Below are positions 34,564-43,588 of a DNA stretch of 64,000 nt, piece by piece. A program made the position numbers and the translations under genes. The stretch comes from Poritiphilus flavus (lineage in GTDB: Bacteria; Bacteroidota; Bacteroidia; Flavobacteriales; Flavobacteriaceae), in NCBI RefSeq assembly GCF_009901585.1, contig NZ_WXYO01000005.1, forward strand, positions 186,001 through 250,000. The letters run 5' to 3'. The first letter of the stretch is position 1. Each line of letters starts with the position of its first letter. The notes below the pieces were generated by a model. It did not search any database. It was not told where the DNA came from and was given only the letters and a program-made list of their open reading frames with translations.

Positions 34564-36111
34564 ATGGCAAATCAGGAAGACATTTTTAAGAAGGTAATAG
34601 CTCATGCCAAGGAGTATGGCTATGTGGTACAGTCCAGTGAGATCTACGACGGACTGAGCGCGGTTTACGACTATACCCAGAACGGCGCTGAACTCAAAAA
34701 GAATATCCGCGAATATTGGTGGAAAGCCATGGTACAGATGCACGAAAATATCGTGGGGATAGACGCCGCTATATTTATGCATCCTACCACCTGGAAAGCC
34801 TCGGGGCACGTAGATGCCTTTAACGACCCACTTATAGACAACAAGGACTCCAAAAAAAGATATCGGGCAGATGTATTGATCGAGGATCATGTAGCCAAGA
34901 TTGAAGCCAAGATCGACAAAGAAGTAAACAAGGCCGCCAAACGTTTTGGGGAAGCTTTTGATAAGGAGCAGTTCTTAAGCACCAATACCAGGGTTGTTGA
35001 ATACCGCAAAAAGGCTTCAGACATCCTTCAACGTATGGGGAGATCTCTGGAAGCTGAGGATCTGGATGATGTTAAAAAACTTATAGAAGAGCTTGGCATT
35101 GTATGCCCTGTTTCCGGTTCCAAGAACTGGACGGATGTCAAGCAATTCAACCTGATGTTCGGCACCAAATTAGGAGCTTCAGCGGAAACGGCCACGGACC
35201 TCTACCTAAGGCCCGAAACCGCCCAGGGGATCTTTGTGAATTTTCTCAATGTCCAAAAGTCAGGCCGATTAAAGATCCCATTCGGGATCGCCCAGATTGG
35301 AAAGGCGTTTAGAAATGAGATCGTCGCCAGGCAATTCATTTTCAGGATGCGTGAATTTGAGCAGATGGAAATGCAGTTTTTCATCAGACCAGGATCTCAA
35401 AAGGAGTGGTACGAAAAGTGGAAAGAAACCCGAATGAAATGGCATTTGAGCCTGGGAATGGGCGAGGAGAATTACCGTTTTCACGACCACGAAAAGCTCG
35501 CGCACTACGCGGATGCGGCAGCCGACATTGAATTCAAGTTTCCGTTTGGTTTTAAAGAATTGGAAGGGATACATTCCCGAACAGACTTCGATCTTAGAAG
35601 CCATGAAGAGTATTCCGGTAAAAAATTACAGTATTTTGATCCGGAGCTTAATGAGAGCTACGTTCCCTATGTTGTGGAAACCTCAATAGGCCTGGATCGT
35701 ATGTTTTTGGCCGTATTTTCTCATGCCCTACAGGAAGAGGAACTGGAAAATGGCAGTACCAGGACCGTCTTGCGCATCCCGGCAGTATTGGCACCTACCA
35801 AAGCAGCTGTATTGCCATTGGTAAAGAAAGACGGCCTTCCGGAAATTGCGCATAAAATTATAGCCGATCTGAAATGGGATTTCAATGTGATCTATGACGA
35901 AAAGGATGCTGTGGGAAGAAGATACCGAAGGCAGGATGCCGCGGGTACTCCCTTCTGTATCACTGTAGACCATCAGACCCTGGAGGATAATACAGTGACC
36001 ATACGCCACAGAGACTCCATGGAACAACTGCGGGTCAGTATAGATTCTCTGAGGAACCATATCGCCGCTGAAGTTGATATGAGTGCCTGGCTCAAAAAGA
36101 TAGACTCATAG
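34564..36111 (+). CDS. glyS: Glycyl-tRNA synthetase (homodimeric type)
   Basis: This class II synthetase attaches glycine to tRNA-Gly. The 515-residue product is the single-chain (alpha2) form. Motifs include DLYLRPETAQGIFVNFLNV, motif 2 FGIAQIGKAFRNEI...RMREFEQMEMQFF, motif 3 ETSIGLDRMFLAVF and a C-terminal anticodon-binding domain (VLPLVKKDGLPEIAHKI). The ATG lies 5 bases after the end of a TATTTTTG box, so the messenger may be leaderless. Its last 6 bp overlap the convergent TonB-receptor gene. Length is slightly longer than typical 460-500-residue forms owing to an N-terminal insertion around residues 85-150. Confidence 0.97.
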   Translation: MANQEDIFKKVIAHAKEYGYVVQSSEIYDGLSAVYDYTQNGAELKKNIREYWWKAMVQMHENIVGIDAAIFMHPTTWKASGHVDAFNDPLIDNKDSKKRYRADVLIEDHVAKIEAKIDKEVNKAAKRFGEAFDKEQFLSTNTRVVEYRKKASDILQRMGRSLEAEDLDDVKKLIEELGIVCPVSGSKNWTDVKQFNLMFGTKLGASAETATDLYLRPETAQGIFVNFLNVQKSGRLKIPFGIAQIGKAFRNEIVARQFIFRMREFEQMEMQFFIRPGSQKEWYEKWKETRMKWHLSLGMGEENYRFHDHEKLAHYADAAADIEFKFPFGFKELEGIHSRTDFDLRSHEEYSGKKLQYFDPELNESYVPYVVETSIGLDRMFLAVFSHALQEEELENGSTRTVLRIPAVLAPTKAAVLPLVKKDGLPEIAHKIIADLKWDFNVIYDEKDAVGRRYRRQDAAGTPFCITVDHQTLEDNTVTIRHRDSMEQLRVSIDSLRNHIAAEVDMSAWLKKIDS

Positions 36112-38184
36112 GTTATAAGTAAGCCGAATACCTGCGTAGTAGTTTCGATTGTTTCCCGGATAGAAAAAACGAGGTTCCCGGCCTCCAAAGCTGGGGGCAT
36201 TTATCAATACGGATCTTGCGTAACGAACGTCAAAGATATTGTTCACACCTAATTGCAGGCCAACTGAAAGGTCTTCAAACAGGTCTTGATCGTACCCTAT
36301 CCTGCTATTGAATATCCCAAAAGGTTCACTGGAAAGTGAATTGGAATCAGTAAGCGGGATCTTCCCCACATAGTTGTATCGCGCGCTCCAGAAGAGGTGT
36401 TTCCCTCTCAGGCGGAATCCCATATTCAAACGGTGTTTCGGAACACCCGTTAAGGGATTACCGGAGAAGTCTTCGCCATCATCAACAAAATCAATAAAAC
36501 TGTGGTCGTTTAAGGTGTAAGCCAGGAAAGGTGATAGGGAAAAATCCTTGTTCAGATCCAGCTTATAGTCAACCTGCAATTCTATTCCCTGATGCCTGGT
36601 TTCACCCGCGTTTCTACCGATAAACTGGTCTTCCCCCACCCGTTCTGCTACCAGCAGGTTCTTGATTTCCATCCGGTAGAGGGTAAGATCTATCCAAAGC
36701 TTGGTTTTAGGCCAGAACATGAACCGGGTACCAAGTTCATAATTTGTGCCGGTTTCCTGTTTGATATCCGGATTTATTACCCCATCCGGTGTCAGGGTCT
36801 CCTCCAGGCTCGGGTTAGAAAACCCCCGACTCAGATTGGCATAGATCCGGTAGCGATAATCCGGGGTATATACCAGGCTAAGGCTCGGCAAAAAGATCGT
36901 ATCGAAACTGCGGTCAGCGCTGCGGTTCCCTGCCCCGACAAAAAAGCGGTCCCTAAAATCGTAGGCCGTATGGTTAACATTCAGACCAAGTTGTGCCTGA
37001 AAGCTATCTGAGAGGGGGAGGGTTAAAGACCCGAATCCATTGAACTGCCGTCGGAACTCTTTGTTGTCGCTGATACGGTCTCCGAGCAGACTTCCGTTAC
37101 CGTTATTCTGTTCGTATAGGTTAGCAAAAGTGCCCCAGCGGTATTCATCTACATAAAACTCTCCTCCAAAAAGGTACTCCGCTGACCTGTTACCTAAATT
37201 AAAGTTTCCACTGAATCTTGTCCTGAAACCAAAACCGTTGGTGAATTCATCCAGAATATTGAAAGGCCTGGGTTCATAGTGATCCAGATAGGTGTAAAAT
37301 ACACTGCTGTTGTTCCGGAAATTCTCGCTGAAGTCAAAGCTGTGGGACAAACCGACCAGGGTGTATTTATTCGCCTCAAAACCTCTGGCCTGACGCCAGG
37401 TGAAAGCGGCCTGTCTCGGATTTTCCCTAAAAGCCGTTCCGCTTATCGAGCTGGGTATCTGGGCCGTGTAGTCTATGTAATTAAACAGCAAGGAGATGCT
37501 GCTTTTTTTGCTGATCTTATAGGCGGTATTTAAAAGAATACCATCTCTTTCGAATTCATTGTTCTCCCGGTAACCATCTGTCCTTACATGCCCGTAGCGA
37601 AGGCTCATGGAAAATGCTCCATCTGCATGAGTAAAGCTGAGGTTGTCTTTTATCAACCCATACGAGCCAAAAGAAAAACGGTTTTCCAATCGGGTAAAGT
37701 CTTCATCACCGAGCGGCGTATTGAGGAGTATGGCACCACCGAGATTGGTTCCGAAAGCGGTCGCCTTGGGGCCTTTGATGATCTCGATCGCCTCAAGGTT
37801 CTCAAGATCAAAAGCCTCAATAGTGGAAAAACCCGTACCGTTGGTGACCGGAATATCATTGTAGTATAGGCGCAGCTTGTCCGTCCCAAAAAGCGTCCTG
37901 GATCCTACTCCACGAATTGTGATCCTGTTGGTATTCAAAGCACCTGAGAGTACATAAACCCCGGATACCTGATTGATGGCAGATACTACGTCTATGGGAT
38001 TGTGATCTTCCAGGAATTTACCCCGGATCACCTGGGAAGGTGTAATACCAGTTGCTTTTTTATTTTGAACCGGATCTACAATAACCACCTCATCCAGGTA
38101 AGTGACGGAATCATTTTTTACCTCCTGGCTATGGCAGAAAAAAGTGAGACTGAGCAATACGGCGAAAGGAAAATAGTGCCTCAT
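36106..38184 (-). CDS. TonB-dependent receptor (siderophore-receptor-like)
   Basis: The 692-residue outer-membrane receptor has a signal peptide (to HSQ, residue about 20) and a TonB-box-like segment (VTYLDEVVIVDP). It has a plug without a carboxypeptidase-D domain (ITIRGVGSRTLFGTDKLRLYYND, IEIIKGPKATAFGTNLGGAI) and a barrel ending with RLTYNL. The size and plug resemble ferric-siderophore or metal receptors more than glycan receptors. A small outer-membrane barrel gene lies 28 bp upstream in the same direction, suggesting an operon. No Fur box could be recognised. The 3' end overlaps glyS by 6 bp. Confidence 0.92.
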   Translation of the reverse strand: MRHYFPFAVLLSLTFFCHSQEVKNDSVTYLDEVVIVDPVQNKKATGITPSQVIRGKFLEDHNPIDVVSAINQVSGVYVLSGALNTNRITIRGVGSRTLFGTDKLRLYYNDIPVTNGTGFSTIEAFDLENLEAIEIIKGPKATAFGTNLGGAILLNTPLGDEDFTRLENRFSFGSYGLIKDNLSFTHADGAFSMSLRYGHVRTDGYRENNEFERDGILLNTAYKISKKSSISLLFNYIDYTAQIPSSISGTAFRENPRQAAFTWRQARGFEANKYTLVGLSHSFDFSENFRNNSSVFYTYLDHYEPRPFNILDEFTNGFGFRTRFSGNFNLGNRSAEYLFGGEFYVDEYRWGTFANLYEQNNGNGSLLGDRISDNKEFRRQFNGFGSLTLPLSDSFQAQLGLNVNHTAYDFRDRFFVGAGNRSADRSFDTIFLPSLSLVYTPDYRYRIYANLSRGFSNPSLEETLTPDGVINPDIKQETGTNYELGTRFMFWPKTKLWIDLTLYRMEIKNLLVAERVGEDQFIGRNAGETRHQGIELQVDYKLDLNKDFSLSPFLAYTLNDHSFIDFVDDGEDFSGNPLTGVPKHRLNMGFRLRGKHLFWSARYNYVGKIPLTDSNSLSSEPFGIFNSRIGYDQDLFEDLSVGLQLGVNNIFDVRYARSVLINAPSFGGREPRFFYPGNNRNYYAGIRLTYNL

Positions 38185-38212
38185 TGAAAAATGCTAAGCC
38201 CAAAAGTAAGGA

Positions 38213-38731
38213 TTAAAAGCGAAATCCAACAGACAGCCCGGCACGATAAATGAAACTATCCTGAAAGTCTTCGGGGTTAATATTCCGCCCGATCCCTCCG
38301 TGGATCTCCAGGGAAAACTTTTGACTGCGTGTAACCCATTTATTGCCTAACCCAAGCCCCAGAGCAAAAGAGCTATAATCCAGGTTTCTCCCTCCCGGCT
38401 GGGTGTTATTGTCGCTTTCCTCACCCGTGTAATACAAACCGAAGGCCTCGGCGAAAAATCCGCTTCTAGGGCCGTATCCAAAATAGGCCCGAAAATTTGG
38501 TCCAATACCGAAGTTTCCGTTATAGTCTTCCGCATCGTTATCAAAATAAACCGTACCTCCTATACTGGTGTCTTCACTAAGGTAATACTCGTAGCTCCCT
38601 TCAACAGTGGTGTTTACCAGGAATAAACCCATATTCAATTTTAGTTCATGGTCATTAGCTAAGGTGGGATAAGCCTGGGCCTGCATCAAATAAGCGGATA
38701 GTATTAGTAAGCCAGTAAGAATTTTTTTCAT
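38213..38731 (-). CDS. Small outer-membrane beta-barrel protein
   Basis: The 172-residue protein has a signal peptide (MKKILTGLLILSAYLMQAQA) and alternating hydrophobic/polar strands with Gly/Tyr-rich turns. Examples are VEGSYEYYLSEDTSIGGTVYF and IGPNFRAYFGYGPRSGFFAEAFG; it ends in AGLSVGFRF with a terminal Phe. This fits an 8-strand porin-like or DUF3575-type barrel. It precedes the TonB-receptor gene by 28 bp and likely shares its transcript. The ligand is unknown. Confidence 0.82.
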   Translation of the reverse strand: MKKILTGLLILSAYLMQAQAYPTLANDHELKLNMGLFLVNTTVEGSYEYYLSEDTSIGGTVYFDNDAEDYNGNFGIGPNFRAYFGYGPRSGFFAEAFGLYYTGEESDNNTQPGGRNLDYSSFALGLGLGNKWVTRSQKFSLEIHGGIGRNINPEDFQDSFIYRAGLSVGFRF

Positions 38732-38816
38732 GCTAATTGAATTTCTCGGGCTGATATATACAATTTACGTTCCAAAAATGGAAAATAGCTTATGAAGAAC
38801 TACTCAAAAGGATATG

Positions 38817-39617
38817 CTAAAACGAAAAGCCAATCCCCTTTTTGAGTTTCTCATTGTACCTCGGTACGTCAAAACTGTACAGGTACGGGGCTTTGTGTGC
38901 TTTACCCGTAAGTTGTTTCTCATGCCTCTTGAGAATATTCAGCGCCAGCATTTTTCTTTGAAAATTTCCCCTGTCCAGGCTACGGTTTAACAAGACTTCA
39001 TAAAGGTTTTGAAGGTCTTGCATGGTAAATTTTTTCGACAATAAAGATAAACCGATAGGCAAATAGTTCAGTTGTGTTTGTACATGGGCAATGGCTTTTT
39101 GAAGGATGTGGCTATGGTCCAATATCAACTCCGGAAGGGCCTTTAAGGATTTCCATTCACATTGACTACTCATAAAATCGGGTTGCGGGCTTACCTTGTT
39201 GAGCTGAACCAGGGCAAAATAGCCCGTGGTAATAAAGCGATCCCGTAGGAAGGCTGAAACCTTATCCGGTTCTTTAAAAGGGTACTGCTTCAACATATTA
39301 TTAAGCATCGCGATCTCGGATTTACTGCTTACAGATCGCCTGTCCTGTCCGCCAAAGGTGTAAAACTGTTGCAGGAAGATAGACCCCAGTCCGGTACGTT
39401 CCTCAAGTATCCGGGTAGCGGCCGTGTCCAGGTCTTCCGATTTCCTGATAAATCCACCCGGTAGAGACCATAGATCCTGTCCCTTTCTTCGAAGCAGAAG
39501 TACTTTTAGCTCGTTGTCGTGATACCCCAGTATCACACAGTCAATAGAGTGTCCCGGGATTACATCATTCAGATGTGCTTCAAATTGGTGAACATGATCT
39601 TCCGATCTTAAGGCCAT
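38817..39617 (-). CDS. NUDIX-domain winged-helix transcriptional regulator (NrtR/AraR-like)
   Basis: The 266-residue protein has an N-terminal NUDIX-like domain (residues about 18-165) and a C-terminal winged helix (about 180-266; FTMQDLQNLYEVLLNR, NFQRKMLALNILKR). The NUDIX box reads GGFIRKSEDL...RILEERTGL, so the catalytic REUXEE core is altered. This is usual for regulators that sense a sugar or nucleotide rather than hydrolyse it. NrtR-type proteins control NAD metabolism and AraR of Bacteroides controls arabinose use. This gene is divergent from a GH3 glycosidase, with two matching palindromes between them, so it most likely represses that gene, and perhaps itself, in response to a sugar. 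Confidence 0.88.
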   Translation of the reverse strand: MALRSEDHVHQFEAHLNDVIPGHSIDCVILGYHDNELKVLLLRRKGQDLWSLPGGFIRKSEDLDTAATRILEERTGLGSIFLQQFYTFGGQDRRSVSSKSEIAMLNNMLKQYPFKEPDKVSAFLRDRFITTGYFALVQLNKVSPQPDFMSSQCEWKSLKALPELILDHSHILQKAIAHVQTQLNYLPIGLSLLSKKFTMQDLQNLYEVLLNRSLDRGNFQRKMLALNILKRHEKQLTGKAHKAPYLYSFDVPRYNEKLKKGIGFSF

Positions 39618-39633
39618 AAACAGCTAAATTTAA

Positions 39634-39650
39634 TGTGTCAGGTTGACACA
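39634..39650. promoter_or_regulatory. Operator site 1 between NUDIX regulator and GH3 gene
   Basis: TGTGTCA-GGT-TGACACA is a perfect inverted repeat with 7-bp arms. It occupies the -36 to -20 region of the predicted GH3 promoter and lies 17 bp from the regulator start codon. Confidence 0.7.
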
Positions 39651-39657
39651 ATAAGAA

Positions 39658-39665
39658 TAAATTTG
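39658..39665 (+). promoter_or_regulatory. Promoter -7 box of GH3 gene
   Basis: TAAATTTG lies between the two operator palindromes. The predicted transcript start is near 39670, giving a 25-nt leader that contains operator 2. Confidence 0.6.
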
Positions 39666-39671
39666 TATTAT

Positions 39672-39688
39672 TGTGTCAATTTTACAAA
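39672..39688. promoter_or_regulatory. Operator site 2 in the GH3 leader
   Basis: TGTGTCA-ATT-TTACAAA repeats the left arm of site 1 exactly and matches five of seven positions in the right arm. The site centres are 38 bp apart. It covers the predicted transcript start, a classical repression position. Confidence 0.6.
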
Positions 39689-39694
39689 ATAAAA

Positions 39695-41641
39695 ATGAAA
39701 AAGTTTTTCAAAATACTGTTGTACATCATCGGAGGGCTGGTTGTGATCGCCCTGCTAGTCTATGGTGGATTTAAGATCAAGTGGCACAGAGCCTCAAGTG
39801 CCAATATGGAACTGGCCGGAGAACTCGCTCCGGAACTCAATATCCAGGGGCTGAAGTTTCGGGACCTGAACAAAAACGGGAAACTGGACATCTATGAGGA
39901 TTTCAGGGAAAGTATCCCTGCCCGGGTAGAGGATCTGCTCTCCCAAATGACCCTTGAGGAAAAGGCGGGTTTGCTATTCATTCATATTCAGGTAATGGGT
40001 GAAGACGGGGAGCTCAATGAGATCCCTACCCTGGGCAATCCCTTTTCACTGATGCTGGAAAGTCCTTCTACCCAGATCTATCGAAAGAATATGAACCATT
40101 TCAATCTCATGGAATCCCCTTCTGCCCTGGCAACGGCTAACTGGGGCAACAGCCTTCAGGAGCTCGCTGAACGTACACGCTTAGGGATCCCGGTAACCAT
40201 CGCCACAGATCCCAGACACGGTAAGGGCTTCAATGTGGGTACCACTGTTGGCACCCGTTTTATTTCGCGTTGGCCTTCACCTCTTGGTTTAGGCGCTACC
40301 CGTGATTCAGCCCTGGTACGCGAATTTGGGGATATCGCCAGGCAGGAATACCTGGCTCTTGGATTCCGGCTCGCCTTGCATCCTATGGCAGACCTGGCTA
40401 CGGAACCCCGCTGGGCAAGGGTTAATGGTACCTTTGGCGAAGACGCCCACCTGAGTGCAAAACTTACAGAAGCTTATGTTTTAGGATTCCAGGGAGATAG
40501 TCTTGGTTCCAGCAGTGTGGCCTGTATGACCAAGCATTTTTCAGGCGGAGGCCCTCAGGAGGACGGCTGGGACGCTCATTTTGCATCCGGGGTTAACCAG
40601 GCCTATCCGGGGGATAATTTTGATTACCATCTCATTCCTTTTACCGACGGAGCCCTTAAAGCGAATACCGCCATGATCATGCCTTATTACGGCATTCCAA
40701 AAGAACAAACTTCGGAAGAAGTCGCTTTCGCCTTCAATAAGGATATCATTACCGGTCTGTTGCGGGATTCTTTGAACTACGACGGTGTTGTTTGTACCGA
40801 CTGGGGCCTGGTAACCGATATGTTCGTTAAAACCGCATCGGCCTGGGGTGTGGAACACCTAAGCGAAAAGGATCGGGTGAAAAAGATCCTGGATGCAGGC
40901 TGTGATATGTTCGGCGGTGAGTCAAGGCCGGAACTGGTTGTGGCTCTTGTTGAGGAAGGGCAAATTAGCGAAGAAAGATTGAATACTTCCGTAAGGAGAA
41001 TACTTCGTGAAAAATTCCGACTTGGCCTCTTCGAAAACGCATATGTTGATACCGAAAAACTCGGCGTAGTGGGTAACCCGGAGTTTGTTGAAAAGGGAAA
41101 AGAAGCACAGCGCAAATCTATGGTCCTGTTAAAGAACGAACAGGGCTTCCTGCCACTTTCAGGAGACAAAAAGATCTACCTTTCCGGAATGTCAGAAGGC
41201 CTGTCGGGGAAATTCCCGCAGATCGTTACGGACCCCGAGGATGCTGATATTATTGTTCAGAAGTTACAGACCCCTTTCTCTCCTCCGAAAGGAGACGATA
41301 TGCTGGAGCGTTTTATTCGCCAGGGAAGACTGGACTTTGAAGAGGAAGAACTCAAGGAAATTCTGGAGCTCACCAATTCCAAACCCACAGTCACGGTACT
41401 GAGTATTGAAAGGCCTCCCGTAGTCCCTGAGATCAACAAAGCCAGCAAGGCAGTGATCGCTGATTTTGAATGTGAAGATGAGATCATTTTGGAGTTGATC
41501 TACGGAAAATTCAATCCTTCCGGAAAATTACCTCTGGAGATACCTTCCTCTCCCGAAGCGGTTCAGAACCAACTTGAAGATGTACCCTATGACTCCAAAA
41601 ACCCACTATATCCCTATGGGCACGGTTTAACTTTTAATTAA
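39695..41641 (+). CDS. Membrane-anchored glycoside hydrolase family 3 enzyme
   Basis: The 648-residue protein starts with a hydrophobic anchor (residues 6-25). An EF-hand/dockerin-like loop (DLNKNGKLDIYED, about 56-68) and the two-domain GH3 core follow. The catalytic nucleophile is Asp369 in VVCTDWG, with substrate-binding ATDPRHGKG and ACMTKHFSGGGP upstream. The C-terminal domain ends at YPYGHGLTFN. GH3 enzymes release glucose, xylose or related sugars from beta-glycosides; the precise sugar cannot be told. The location is periplasmic or surface, anchored at the N terminus. ATG 39695 was chosen, since the TTG at 39671 lies at the transcript start and inside operator 2. Likely controlled by the divergent NUDIX regulator. 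Confidence 0.94.
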   Translation: MKKFFKILLYIIGGLVVIALLVYGGFKIKWHRASSANMELAGELAPELNIQGLKFRDLNKNGKLDIYEDFRESIPARVEDLLSQMTLEEKAGLLFIHIQVMGEDGELNEIPTLGNPFSLMLESPSTQIYRKNMNHFNLMESPSALATANWGNSLQELAERTRLGIPVTIATDPRHGKGFNVGTTVGTRFISRWPSPLGLGATRDSALVREFGDIARQEYLALGFRLALHPMADLATEPRWARVNGTFGEDAHLSAKLTEAYVLGFQGDSLGSSSVACMTKHFSGGGPQEDGWDAHFASGVNQAYPGDNFDYHLIPFTDGALKANTAMIMPYYGIPKEQTSEEVAFAFNKDIITGLLRDSLNYDGVVCTDWGLVTDMFVKTASAWGVEHLSEKDRVKKILDAGCDMFGGESRPELVVALVEEGQISEERLNTSVRRILREKFRLGLFENAYVDTEKLGVVGNPEFVEKGKEAQRKSMVLLKNEQGFLPLSGDKKIYLSGMSEGLSGKFPQIVTDPEDADIIVQKLQTPFSPPKGDDMLERFIRQGRLDFEEEELKEILELTNSKPTVTVLSIERPPVVPEINKASKAVIADFECEDEIILELIYGKFNPSGKLPLEIPSSPEAVQNQLEDVPYDSKNPLYPYGHGLTFN

Positions 41642-41686
41642 TGTCAATTAGCTGCTGAAAAAGTTTTAATGCCAAATGTCATTCCC

Positions 41687-41694
41687 TATTTTTG
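41687..41694 (+). promoter_or_regulatory. Promoter -7 box of exonuclease III gene
   Basis: TATTTTTG matches TAnnTTTG. The predicted start near 41699 gives a leader of about 12 nt before the TTG start codon at 41711. Confidence 0.55.
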
Positions 41695-41710
41695 AGGAAA
41701 ATTAGGGCAA

Positions 41711-42475
41711 TTGAAAATAGTATCTTACAATGTAAATGGCATCCGGGCCGCACTGAATAAAGGGTTTATTGAATGGCTGGGGTCGGTAGACCCGGACGTG
41801 GTTTGCCTCCAGGAGATCAAGGCACAAAAAGAGCAATTAGACCTTTCAGTATTTGAAAATGCAGGCTTCGGCCATCACTATTGGTATAGCGCTCAGAAGA
41901 AAGGATATAGTGGAGTAGCTGTACTGTCTAAAAATGAACCGGATAACATAGAGTTTGGTACCGGAATAGATTATATGGATCACGAAGGAAGGAACCTTCG
42001 GGCAGATTTTAACGGGGTTTCGGTTATGAGTTTGTACCTGCCATCCGGTACTAATATTGATCGGCTTGAGCACAAGTTGACGTATATGGCAGACTTCCAG
42101 AAGTACATTGACAACCTTAAAAAAGACTATCCCAATCTCATCATTTGCGGGGATTACAACATATGTCATCAGGCTATCGATATCCATGATCCGGTCCGGA
42201 ACAAGAATGTCTCCGGCTTTTTACCTGTTGAACGGGAATGGATAGGGAAGTTTATCGACAGTGGTTTTATCGATAGCTTCCGTCACTTCAACAAAGATCC
42301 CCACAACTACACCTGGTGGAGTTACAGAGCCAATGCCCGGGCCAACAATAAGGGTTGGAGATTGGATTATGGGATGGTAAGCAAACCCCTTGAAGAGCGA
42401 CTGAAACGCTCAGTAATTCTGTCTGAAGCTAAACACAGTGACCATTGCCCCATACTTTTAGAAATTGAAGCGTGA
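41711..42475 (+). CDS. xth: Exodeoxyribonuclease III / AP endonuclease
   Basis: This repair enzyme cuts DNA at abasic sites and removes 3' blocking groups. The 254-residue product has the whole EEP/ExoIII motif set: VSYNVNGIRAA, VVCLQEIKAQ, SGVAVLSK, GDYNICHQAID, WWSYRANARANNKGWRLDYG and KHSDHCPILLE. The start codon is TTG at 41711. It gives the standard N terminus beginning IVSYN directly, and no in-frame ATG precedes it after the promoter box. The gene stands alone, 70 bp after the GH3 gene. Confidence 0.96.
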   Translation: MKIVSYNVNGIRAALNKGFIEWLGSVDPDVVCLQEIKAQKEQLDLSVFENAGFGHHYWYSAQKKGYSGVAVLSKNEPDNIEFGTGIDYMDHEGRNLRADFNGVSVMSLYLPSGTNIDRLEHKLTYMADFQKYIDNLKKDYPNLIICGDYNICHQAIDIHDPVRNKNVSGFLPVEREWIGKFIDSGFIDSFRHFNKDPHNYTWWSYRANARANNKGWRLDYGMVSKPLEERLKRSVILSEAKHSDHCPILLEIEA

Positions 42476-42514
42476 ATTTATCCGTATCGAAACAAGGATA
42501 AGCACCGGAATTGT

Positions 42515-42522
42515 TAATTTTG
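42515..42522 (+). promoter_or_regulatory. Promoter -7 box of aldo/keto reductase gene
   Basis: TAATTTTG is a full match to TAnnTTTG, 25 bp before the ATG at 42548. The predicted leader is about 21 nt. Confidence 0.55.
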
Positions 42523-42547
42523 AAATCCAATTGAAGGGTAATACTTT

Positions 42548-43588
42548 ATGATTTATACTACACTACCGCACACCGATCTCGAGGTAAGTAAGATTTGTTT
42601 GGGAACGATGACCTGGGGCCGTCAGAATACTGAAGCCGAAGGGCATGAACAAATGGATTACGCTTTCGGACAGGGGGTGAACTTTTTTGATACCGCTGAA
42701 CTCTACCCTATACCACCGCATCCGGATCGATATGCGGACACCGAGAAAATAATCGGGACCTGGTTCAAAAAAACCGGGAACAGGGATAAGGTCATCCTCG
42801 CTTCCAAAATTGCCGGAAAGGCGGAGTTCACCAAGTTCATCAGGACCACTGGTTTTAAAAGAGAATCCATTATAGAGGCGGTAAACGGGAGTTTGTCCAG
42901 GCTGCAGACGGATTATATAGACCTTTATCAATTACATTGGCCTGAACGCAATACCAACTTCTTTGGTAAAAGAGGTTATAAGCACGACATCTCAGATCAT
43001 TGGCAGGACAATATTCACCAGGTACTGGAAACCTTGCGGGACCTGATCAATGAAGGCAAAATTAGGTATGTGGGCTTGTCTAATGAAACGCCCTGGGGAG
43101 TTATGCGCTTCCTGGAGGAGGGAAAAGTTCATGCCAGCCTGCCCAGAATGATCAGCATTCAGAATCCCTACAGCTTGTTGAACCGTCTTTTTGAAGTAGG
43201 GCTTTCGGAGATCTCCATGCGATCCAAAATTGGCCTTCTGGCTTATTCTCCCCTTGGATTTGGGGTATTGAGCGGAAAATACCTTGGTGGGATGAAACCA
43301 GCCAACGCCAGGATCACTTTATTCCCTCACTATAGCCGTTACAACAGCGAGAATACGCAAAGGGCCACACAAAAGTATTTTGACCTGGCCCAGGAGCACG
43401 GATTGTCACTGGCTCAAATGGCTCTGGCATTCGTCAGTACGAGGCCATTCCTCACCAGCAATATCATAGGTGCTACTTCCATGACACAACTCAAAGAGAA
43501 TATTGGAAGTATTGACGTAAAACTCTATGATGAGGTATTGCAGGGGATAGAGCGTATCCATGAGGAAATACCCAATCCGGCACCCTAA
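42548..43588 (+). CDS. Aldo/keto reductase (Tas-like)
   Basis: The 346-residue cytoplasmic NADPH-dependent oxidoreductase has an (alpha/beta)8 barrel. The catalytic tetrad is recognisable: Asp and Tyr in FFDTAELYP, Lys in ILASKIAG and His in YQLHWPE. The cofactor-binding C-terminal part includes LAQMALAFVSTRPFLTSNIIGAT. Length and the insertion TNFFGKRGYKHDISDHW after the His match the Tas subgroup of AKRs. The physiological substrate is unknown. Its last 4 bp overlap the convergent alpha/beta hydrolase gene. Confidence 0.95.
   Translation: MIYTTLPHTDLEVSKICLGTMTWGRQNTEAEGHEQMDYAFGQGVNFFDTAELYPIPPHPDRYADTEKIIGTWFKKTGNRDKVILASKIAGKAEFTKFIRTTGFKRESIIEAVNGSLSRLQTDYIDLYQLHWPERNTNFFGKRGYKHDISDHWQDNIHQVLETLRDLINEGKIRYVGLSNETPWGVMRFLEEGKVHASLPRMISIQNPYSLLNRLFEVGLSEISMRSKIGLLAYSPLGFGVLSGKYLGGMKPANARITLFPHYSRYNSENTQRATQKYFDLAQEHGLSLAQMALAFVSTRPFLTSNIIGATSMTQLKENIGSIDVKLYDEVLQGIERIHEEIPNPAP

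Noticed and set aside
38817-39617. Calling this protein an active NUDIX hydrolase
   Set aside because: The NUDIX box deviates at catalytic positions (RILEER instead of REUXEE). A winged-helix C terminus and adjacent operators support a regulator.
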